The notes below the pieces were generated by a model, which saw only the letters and a list, made by a program, of their open reading frames with translations, made no database searches and was not told where the DNA came from. This document shows positions 16,301 through 20,957 of a DNA stretch of 20,957 nt, in pieces. The DNA comes from Bodo saltans (Eukaryota; Euglenozoa; Kinetoplastea; Eubodonida; Bodonidae). The position numbers and the translations under genes are program-made. The DNA lies in assembly GCA_001460835.1 (NCBI GenBank), contig CYKH01000491.1, positions 1-20,957 of the forward strand. The letters are read 5' to 3'. The number at the start of each line of letters is the position of its first letter. The stretch's first letter is position 1.

Positions 16301-17056
16301 ACACTGTTTCCTCAAGATCGCGGTGGGAAGCAAGTCAGTCCAATTCGAAACAATATGGATATGACAGACCTATCAGAGGACGGCGCTCACTTCGCCAACG
16401 CACTTGTTCCACGCATGGACCCCGGCCCTGCGGCATCTCCTCTCCCTCGCTCTATGAGACCTGCTGTCGTGGGGACACCGATAGCTCAGCGTCAGCCACC
16501 CAGCGGCGGCGCTAAGCGCCAAGGGCCCATTGTTTCACCTCGAGCGGAAGAGGCCCCCGTTGCTGTGAGCAGAGCCCACAACAACAAAGGAGCAGATACT
16601 CCTCCCCTGGGCAAGAACAACACCCCGTCCCCAGGAGTCGTCGCATGGACTCAACAATTTCAACAAGACTTGGGAGCTGTCCAGATGTCTCTCAAAACTG
16701 TTGTGGACCTTGTGTGGTCTTCCCTACATGCTTCGGATTCGTACACAGCGGAAAGGTTAGCGGAGGAGCGAGCACGATGCCTGAGCATTATCACGCAAAG
16801 CAAGATGCTGGATGATACAGAAGTCCCTATCGGCGTAATTCGATATTTTGGCTTCCGTCCTGATGAGTTGAATGACCCTAACGTGGCAAGAGTGTCAGCA
16901 GAAACGAATGACGAACGCGGGGACTTGCTCGAGAGCATTCACGAGATGGGTAGCTCCAAGACTTGCCTTCGGTATCTTGTGGCCCTCGTTGACACTGGAC
17001 GCGACGATCTCCTCCGTCGTTACGTTGAGGGGATCAAAGAAGAGATGAATTTTTGA
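13364..17056 (+). CDS. Two-block leucine-rich-repeat protein with long disordered linkers
   Basis: 1230 residues. Residues about 48-143 look like a short RNase-inhibitor-type LRR block (INVSNLQLSDRACVAVIETL, VVNLSGNSFTDR, LVSLDISNTENVSAAAV). Residues about 150-420 are Ser/Pro/Lys/Thr-rich and disordered. Residues about 446-600 form six SDS22-like LRRs (VTVLNLASNQL, LLRVDLSDNQL, LAVANLRRNRI, IGHLFLGRNEL, LETLDLSCNKI, LRHIVLKGNPL) and end in an LRR-cap-like segment (YRTVLRNLVPSLIAVDNERL). A second long disordered region (about 610-1090) contains an Arg/Ser-rich SRGRSRSNSNASSRSPSP around 876-893 and an acidic DSDDEDE. The last ~135 residues (about 1095-1230) are again folded and helical (VQMSLKTVVDLVWSSL, YRV-free, ending KEEMNF). 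SDS22-type LRRs are protein-binding scaffolds, common in axonemal and phosphatase-regulatory proteins; the partner is unknown. The ATG at 13364 is the first after the predicted acceptors. Confidence 0.85.
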   Translation: MAHRNAGPESFEARLHDVLLTELRRQGLINGDDIVRSVMNNLRRTGITSITINVSNLQLSDRACVAVIETLLKLSNHPLSPADWVVNLSGNSFTDRVSGHLILLAQRCSKLVSLDISNTENVSAAAVAKVEGACKVAANARLELISGPPRLSRIDSLARTPRDAEPPSLADTASPPGAGQSNATENGLQYGLVDVAALKRRRDSMLRDEAAGSKGRQQSRTPNRGSSPTARQARQSSAEAVKRPSPLASTRAPSTSRTPKGSKLRPISNAPASKPSSAGPTARIGRPESSAGLTRATSIEPKPITTSPRQSASTSGKPQAKPDTALTKPASFQQKPAPTKGSPMLKPTPSATNAVIHKGSRVLNIPSSTTAKAAVVEDDRASVGSDATTATEVPDQQDFLDITANMNPMIDHVVSLEHQGVSSDVLIRRLKQALVAPPGSYSFASVTVLNLASNQLSSLEGALLPSTLLRVDLSDNQLTTIPSFAVCSMLAVANLRRNRIQKIGSAFEHNLNIGHLFLGRNELSFVDGIGHLWVLETLDLSCNKIASQVQLRPLSLNSALRHIVLKGNPLEKKLASYRTVLRNLVPSLIAVDNERLAFSRIAEARMNDDHQLTHNAAAAPSSSNAATHGQAASGTVGGYAVRNMLSKGLSGMASVYSEKNTIHASSKRIALNEKAKRHAAAGGAAGLRQPLSRREVVTKLCQQSKRFLEETIVERMTAAERRRELEGRFDIDPHLFGNPYGGEPTTENESGRTVESPADSQPGKDGMVVLADTDGDFEDGDAPFGHIAQWHREPAALPPKGRTASKSPSPAPERPQDKLAGSGHAAADTAQSVFDRLLGGSGTLPRAPTPKETSQKQPLLQHHPGAALANRHTASSRGRSRSNSNASSRSPSPNVGDGTKVLPLQGTLSASAKQANTPIRPAPQPSSAINKNRASKEPANYITPSRPLGRRDGPLTSPRPHLHDSDDEDEIVLSPEGASTLFPQDRGGKQVSPIRNNMDMTDLSEDGAHFANALVPRMDPGPAASPLPRSMRPAVVGTPIAQRQPPSGGAKRQGPIVSPRAEEAPVAVSRAHNNKGADTPPLGKNNTPSPGVVAWTQQFQQDLGAVQMSLKTVVDLVWSSLHASDSYTAERLAEERARCLSIITQSKMLDDTEVPIGVIRYFGFRPDELNDPNVARVSAETNDERGDLLESIHEMGSSKTCLRYLVALVDTGRDDLLRRYVEGIKEEMNF

Positions 17057-17138
17057 AGAAGTTTTTTTTCCCGGCTCACATCATTACCATACACAATGCC
17101 TCAATTATCTTGGCAAGTTTGTTCACTAGAATAGATGA

Positions 17139-17166
17139 TTATCTTCTTTCAGGAGAAGAAGAATAA
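17139..17166 (+). other. Imperfect hairpin in the 3' flank of the LRR gene
   Basis: TTATCTTCTT pairs with AAGAAGAATAA-type sequence: TTAT (17139-17142) with ATAA (17163-17166) and CTTCT (17143-17147) with AGAAG (17157-17161), with one bulged A and a short loop. It could be a 3' UTR structure, or simply a pyrimidine tract (ending in AG at 17151-17152) next to a purine-rich stretch. Confidence 0.3.
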
Positions 17167-17192
17167 AATTTAGGTTTAGTCACATTACGCCG

Positions 17193-17336
17193 ATGACACT
17201 GAATTCTTTGTTTATTGATACATTAGTTTCCTCCCTTCGTTTTCTCACTGGAAGTCGTCTTTTCGAACAGCAAAGCAAGACATTGTTCAGCCGCACATAC
17301 ACAAAAACCTACTCGCACATGAGAATCGTCGACTAA
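17193..17336 (+). other. Small open frame of 47 codons (candidate uORF or tiny gene)
   Basis: ATG at 17193, TAA at 17334-17336, begins MTLNSLFIDTLVSS and ends SHMRIVD. It is in the same frame as the 1000-residue gene downstream but separated from it by the stop. It runs through a pyrimidine tract, which argues that it is not coding. If the AG at 17253-17254 is used, only the last five codons (ATG at 17319) remain, as a short uORF. Confidence 0.2.
17227..17254 (+). promoter_or_regulatory. Predicted spliced-leader acceptor for the 1000-residue gene
   Basis: TTTCCTCCCTTCGTTTTCTC followed by ACTGGAAG, with AG at 17253-17254, gives a leader of 187 bases. An earlier alternative is the AG at 17151-17152 (ATTATCTTCTTTCAG). 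Confidence 0.5.
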
Positions 17337-17441
17337 GCGTGGGAAGGAAGGAAACAGCACCACCACACGCAAGTACAGTAGAGCTCCACTAGTACAACGA
17401 CGGAAAGAAGGAAGGAAGATCCCTGAACAAGTTCTCCCATC

Positions 17442-20400
17442 ATGTCCGACCATCTTCGACCTGTGCTGACGTTCGAAGAGAAGTGCATTGATATCTTTTC
17501 CGATTTCTTCGATGACATGGAGTTACTAAGTAGCGCCGCGCTTGGTGGGGCAGCAGCGACCACCAATCATCGTCCGCGTGATCCATCATCAACTGCAGAT
17601 GCGGGTGGCAGATCACTTATTGTCGAGGAGTGGCTTGGAGCAGGCGCAACTTCGGCAGAGCTCGAAGCTGCCAGACTGCACCACCAAGAGCATCAGCATC
17701 ACGACGAAGAACTAACACTTTGCATGACAGAGGGCGAGGAGCGGCGTGAGGTACTTCTGCACGCCGCACGTCTTCGTCAGCAGGTGATAGTTGAAGTATG
17801 CTCTGCGCTGATTCCACCTCTTAGGACAGTACGGATTCACGCGGCAACGGCGACAACTGGGTCGCCCAAGTGGTCGCATTCGTTTCATCGTTTGGTCTGC
17901 TCGCAAACGACGCGTGAGTGTTGGCTATACCCACTACGTCGAATATTTCCGCAAGGGCCCGTCTTTGTTGCGAAGCGGATTGTTGACTTGTTTCATCGAT
18001 ATGTTGCTACAGATATTGTCGGCCCAGCGGGAGGTGCACCACATCACCAAATCAGTGATCTTGAAACATTCTTGAGCAGCGTCACGTACGAAATTGCTCT
18101 TTCACCGGCTGCCATGATGAAGCGCAATTTTCAACTGCTTGAAGCGCTTGTGGAAGTAACTTTTGGGATTGCTCGTGCAAGACTTGGAGCCGCCATCGCA
18201 TCTCGCTTTGCAGATCACAACCATGCGTCGGATGAAGCCGTTCACAAGACCGTTGTAGATGATGCTCGTGATTGCCTCACCGACATTAAACGACGACTCA
18301 CATTTATTATCCGTGCCGTCAACGGGACAGAGTCGCACTGGTGTTACTTGGTTGCCTTTGTCAGCTCTTGCTCTGACACTGCTGAGCAAAAATATCAACA
18401 ACAACATTCAACAAAAAGATCAGTCATTGTAACCACAATACACACAGTGTGGGCTGAAGTTCTGCATGCATTGAATCATTGGCTTTCGGTGCCTTCATCG
18501 CTGCATTTGACAGAGTTGTCAAAGGTGTCGCACGCCAGCGTGCAGCAAGCAGATCGAGTATTCCGTGAGCGGCAAGAATATTTTCTGCCTGAGGCAACGC
18601 GCAACGATCGTGTCCGCAGTGTGACAACCGCACTAGCAGAGAACTTGCCACAAGTGCATCAGCGGCTGTTTTACGTAGAACGAGTTGCGCACCTCGCTCC
18701 GATACCACTTCGCTCTCGGTTCGTACAGCCAGGTGGTGGAGGTGGTGACATGATGAGGTCAGAGTTTTTGAAACGAGCGAATGGATTTATGCTTCCAAGG
18801 CACCGCTCCCCATCGATGCCAGACTGGATGCAGCCTGAATGTGAAGCTCGTGGCCTCACGACTCTTGATCGCTTAGGATGGACATCGCGGTGCTTTGGCG
18901 ACAATCCTGAGTTTCCTTCTCTCCACCCAGATCGTGGAAGAGTCACTGCAGAGAGGGTCATTGCATTTCACGCGTTTGCGTCGTCATCAACACAACACGC
19001 CACGGCATATCGTCGATGGTGCCAGCAAGTCCCGATGCTTCGCAAGTATTTTCGATCGTTGTTTATTCGAAGCCCTGCTGTAGTTGCGCAGCTCGATGAT
19101 GCGGGGCGGTCTCAGTTCATGTCGGCACTGATGTCACTTTTGTTGGAAGATCCCACCGCCACAGGCTCTACTGATGTGTTCATGGTGGATGCGTTTGACG
19201 TATTAGGTGAATTCTCGAAGGTGCTACCGTTGGGGTGGTCTTTTGACTCGGTGCATCGTTTGAGTCACTTTGTGCAAGAGCATATTATTGGTTTTACGAC
19301 AGTGGGAGGCGATGCGGATGGAGATCGAGGCGCCGAGCAATTGGGACGCATTGAAAGCATTGCAGCTATCGCTGCCCTGGTGTTCACTTCGATTGCAGAA
19401 ACCATCGTGGATGGACTTGTGACCTCGCGAAGTGCGTTTGAAGCTCGCGGAAGCGATGAGCGTTATGATGGTGCCATGTGTTTCTCCAGTGAAGATGCTG
19501 CAATCTTCGAGGCGTTTCTGAAAACAATGCACGACATGCTGGGTGTCGAATTTCATGTCTTCACGGGAGAGGCACCTGAGCCGCCGCCTCACGTGCAACG
19601 ATCAATGATCGGTCACGGTGCCGACAAGTCAGATACACTAGGAAGTAGCCTTGGACACTCTCCCCCATTGTTTTCTGCAGATTTTCCTTCCCCGCTTTTG
19701 TCCAATTTTCAAACGTCTGCTCTACACCACCCTGAGAAAACCACCGGGAGCCATGTGTGGTCTGAATACGGGGAGTGGAACGTTGCAACGGTTGGGCCAA
19801 GTGTGCTGGCCCACAGCGTTGCTCCTGCTCATCCGCCAGCCATCAGCACAGCAGGAGGGCCAAGTCCCAAAACATCGCCGATGATGCTGTTCAATCCACC
19901 ACCACCTCCTCCCCCACCTGCCTCGGCGCAAGGACAAGACGTCCGCATTGGCCTTGATGCACGGCTCTTGCCACTCTACCTTCCGTGGCTGAAATGGGTC
20001 GTGAACGACTTGCTTGTTGCACCACGCTTTGGCGAGGAATCTGCGCCGGTGCTGTCCAGCGATGCGTCGATGCACTTGTCCTGTGGGAATGTCGTTGCCG
20101 AGTTCTTGCTGATTGTGATGAGTCGAACTTCGTGGTCGGTTGGCACGGTGACGACGCTCTGTTCGCTGTTGGATGCGTTATCATGCTCTGCAGGTCTGAA
20201 AGGGCATCATCACAATGTGATTGCAGTCAGTGATGTCATGCGCAAAGGGCTGACACGAAAGTTGTTTCATGGGGATGCTGAGCTGCTGCGAGTGCCGCTT
20301 GATGCTGCGGCATTCCGTTTGATGAGAGGCGCTGGTGGCGATGATGGTGGCCCTGCTGCAGATGCGATTGGCACCGCACGTGCAACCCAAGTGACTCATT

Positions 20401-20444
20401 TCCTGGATACGTGGCGCAACTTCTGCACTGCGTTTGATCAGTAA
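17442..20444 (+). CDS. 1000-residue orphan protein with a proline run, function unknown
   Basis: I recognise no domain. The N-terminus (MSDHLRPVLTFEEKCIDIF, then SDFFDDMELL) is acidic and helical, without a signal peptide or presequence. A His-rich low-complexity stretch (HHQEHQHHDEE) lies around residues 80-92. Most of residues 105-690 is helical with Leu/Val/Ala/Phe-rich segments, broken by short loops such as a Gly5 run near 428. Around residues 705-830 the chain is Pro/Ser/Gly-rich and probably disordered, ending in eight consecutive prolines (819-826) in NPPPPPPPPAS, a profile that can bind profilin, SH3 or WW partners. The final ~170 residues (from about 832) are again helical. No clear transmembrane segment is seen. 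The length and intronless frame make it a secure gene; it may be a kinetoplastid-specific protein. The ATG at 17442 is the first long-frame ATG after the predicted acceptor. Confidence 0.83.
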   Translation: MSDHLRPVLTFEEKCIDIFSDFFDDMELLSSAALGGAAATTNHRPRDPSSTADAGGRSLIVEEWLGAGATSAELEAARLHHQEHQHHDEELTLCMTEGEERREVLLHAARLRQQVIVEVCSALIPPLRTVRIHAATATTGSPKWSHSFHRLVCSQTTRECWLYPLRRIFPQGPVFVAKRIVDLFHRYVATDIVGPAGGAPHHQISDLETFLSSVTYEIALSPAAMMKRNFQLLEALVEVTFGIARARLGAAIASRFADHNHASDEAVHKTVVDDARDCLTDIKRRLTFIIRAVNGTESHWCYLVAFVSSCSDTAEQKYQQQHSTKRSVIVTTIHTVWAEVLHALNHWLSVPSSLHLTELSKVSHASVQQADRVFRERQEYFLPEATRNDRVRSVTTALAENLPQVHQRLFYVERVAHLAPIPLRSRFVQPGGGGGDMMRSEFLKRANGFMLPRHRSPSMPDWMQPECEARGLTTLDRLGWTSRCFGDNPEFPSLHPDRGRVTAERVIAFHAFASSSTQHATAYRRWCQQVPMLRKYFRSLFIRSPAVVAQLDDAGRSQFMSALMSLLLEDPTATGSTDVFMVDAFDVLGEFSKVLPLGWSFDSVHRLSHFVQEHIIGFTTVGGDADGDRGAEQLGRIESIAAIAALVFTSIAETIVDGLVTSRSAFEARGSDERYDGAMCFSSEDAAIFEAFLKTMHDMLGVEFHVFTGEAPEPPPHVQRSMIGHGADKSDTLGSSLGHSPPLFSADFPSPLLSNFQTSALHHPEKTTGSHVWSEYGEWNVATVGPSVLAHSVAPAHPPAISTAGGPSPKTSPMMLFNPPPPPPPPASAQGQDVRIGLDARLLPLYLPWLKWVVNDLLVAPRFGEESAPVLSSDASMHLSCGNVVAEFLLIVMSRTSWSVGTVTTLCSLLDALSCSAGLKGHHHNVIAVSDVMRKGLTRKLFHGDAELLRVPLDAAAFRLMRGAGGDDGGPAADAIGTARATQVTHFLDTWRNFCTAFDQ

Positions 20445-20480
20445 ATGTTTCGATCACGCACGCTTAAGAGTTCATAATGT

Positions 20481-20495
20481 TCATTTCTCCCTTAG
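20481..20495 (+). promoter_or_regulatory. Predicted spliced-leader acceptor for the last gene
   Basis: TCATTTCTCCCTTAG lies within 51 bases of the preceding stop, with AG at 20494-20495. The first ATG after it is at 20511, giving a 15-base leader. Confidence 0.55.
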
Positions 20496-20510
20496 CTCCT
20501 GAGATCCCGG

Positions 20511-20879
20511 ATGTTAAAAATGTTCTCGAATGTACTCGCAATAAATTGGAATGTGTTGTTTCGTCGCATAAAGAAAGTGAATTCCGTCATGCCTCCCAAG
20601 CGCGCAGCTTCTGGCTGGGGAAACGTTATTGTTGAACGTGGCGCCCTCGTCACGTGTTCTGATGCGTGCGCGCATGAGCTTATGATGCGCCTCAACATCG
20701 ACTCCGGAGATACGATGATTCACACCCCACTTGCAGATCAGAAATTCTTTGTGCGTCAGAGCACGGTTGAGGCATTTTCCCTCAAAGCCGACGAGTTGTT
20801 GAACCCACTGGGAAGGAAGAGGCCGCGCGCTCAAAAGATCGACGGTGACGCGTTTGATGAAGATGTGGATGAGTACTAA
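20511..20879 (+). CDS. Short orphan protein with a nuclear-signal-like motif and acidic tail
   Basis: 122 residues from the ATG at 20511. A second in-frame ATG at 20589 would give a 96-residue protein starting MPPKRAASGWG. Scanning from the predicted acceptor favours 20511. Against it, codons 1-26 are AT-rich and look like leader sequence, while composition becomes typical only from 20589, so the true start is uncertain. The common part has a compact middle (VIVERGALVTCSDACAHEL, MMRLNIDSGDTM), a basic GRKRPRAQK that resembles a nuclear signal, and an acidic C-terminus (DGDAFDEDVDEY). I do not recognise the family. The last three codons and the stop lie in the first unit of a tandem repeat that continues into the 3' flank. 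Confidence 0.6.
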   Translation: MLKMFSNVLAINWNVLFRRIKKVNSVMPPKRAASGWGNVIVERGALVTCSDACAHELMMRLNIDSGDTMIHTPLADQKFFVRQSTVEAFSLKADELLNPLGRKRPRAQKIDGDAFDEDVDEY

Positions 20880-20957
20880 GTACTTTGGGCTTGGATGAGT
20901 ACAAGTACTTTGGGCTTGGATGAGTACCAGTACTTTGGGCTTGGATGAGTACTAGTA
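20868..20957 (+). repeat. 25-26 bp tandem repeat, at least 3.5 units, running off the window edge
   Basis: Units at 20868-20893 (26 bp), 20894-20918 (25 bp), 20919-20943 (25 bp) and a partial one at 20944-20957. Each begins GATGAGTAC, has a variable one- or two-base joint (TA, A, C, T), and continues AGTACTTTGGGCTTG. All other positions are identical, which suggests recent expansion. The repeated GTAC on both sides of the joint makes each unit partly palindromic. The first unit includes the last codons and stop of the preceding gene. Confidence 0.95.

Larger units (their letters stand above)
17057..17441 (+). other. 385-base intergenic region: 3' UTR, hairpin, small ORF, splicing tracts, purine-rich leader
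   Basis: From left to right: a T8 run shortly after the stop; an imperfect hairpin at 17139-17166 whose 5' arm is itself a tract-plus-AG; an open frame of 47 codons at 17193-17336; a pyrimidine tract ending near 17254; and a purine-rich GGAAGGAAGG / GAAGGAAGG leader around an interrupted inverted repeat at 17373-17395. I found no tRNA or other structured RNA gene. Confidence 0.6.

Noticed and set aside
17057-17441. tRNA or small structured RNA gene in the longest non-coding gap on the right
   Set aside because: No cloverleaf, no GGTTCGAATC-type box B and no box A-like element was found on either strand by eye.

Overview
The window looks like nuclear DNA of a kinetoplastid flagellate, most likely a free-living bodonid (Bodo saltans-like). 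Nine genes (two end genes partial or uncertain) all lie on the + strand. The long reading frames are uninterrupted by introns, the gaps are short, and almost every start codon is preceded by a pyrimidine-rich tract ending in AG, as expected for spliced-leader trans-splicing of polycistronic transcripts. The recognisable domains (WWE, PNK3P, FCP1-like, PC-esterase, IQ, SDS22-type LRR) are eukaryotic. There are no bacterial ribosome-binding sites, and I found no tRNA, rRNA, CRISPR array or transposon. The species is an inference.

Layout: (1) C-terminal end of an unidentified gene, up to 253. (2) 410-1750, an FCP1/SCP/Dullard-like HAD phosphatase with all key catalytic residues. (3) 1920-7244, a 1774-residue orphan, probably an alpha-helical repeat protein with a mitochondrial-like N-terminus. 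(4) 7473-9497, a type II membrane PC-esterase of the NXPE/CASD1/TBL superfamily. (5) 10002-11828, a polynucleotide kinase 3'-phosphatase (PNKP) carrying two N-terminal WWE domains. (6) 11979-13184, a multi-IQ protein. (7) 13364-17056, a 1230-residue protein with two LRR blocks. (8) 17442-20444, a 1000-residue orphan. (9) 20511-20879, a short orphan whose last codons run into a 25-bp tandem repeat that continues to the window edge.

The genes do not form a pathway; in kinetoplastids neighbours share a transcription unit rather than a function. The most notable observation is the tandem-WWE PNKP. It suggests a DNA end-healing enzyme recruited directly by poly(ADP-ribose), in place of the FHA domain of animal PNKP or the PARP-type zinc fingers of plant ZDP. 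For three genes the longest open frame is misleading because it reads through the predicted trans-splicing tract; starts were therefore set at the first ATG after the tract.
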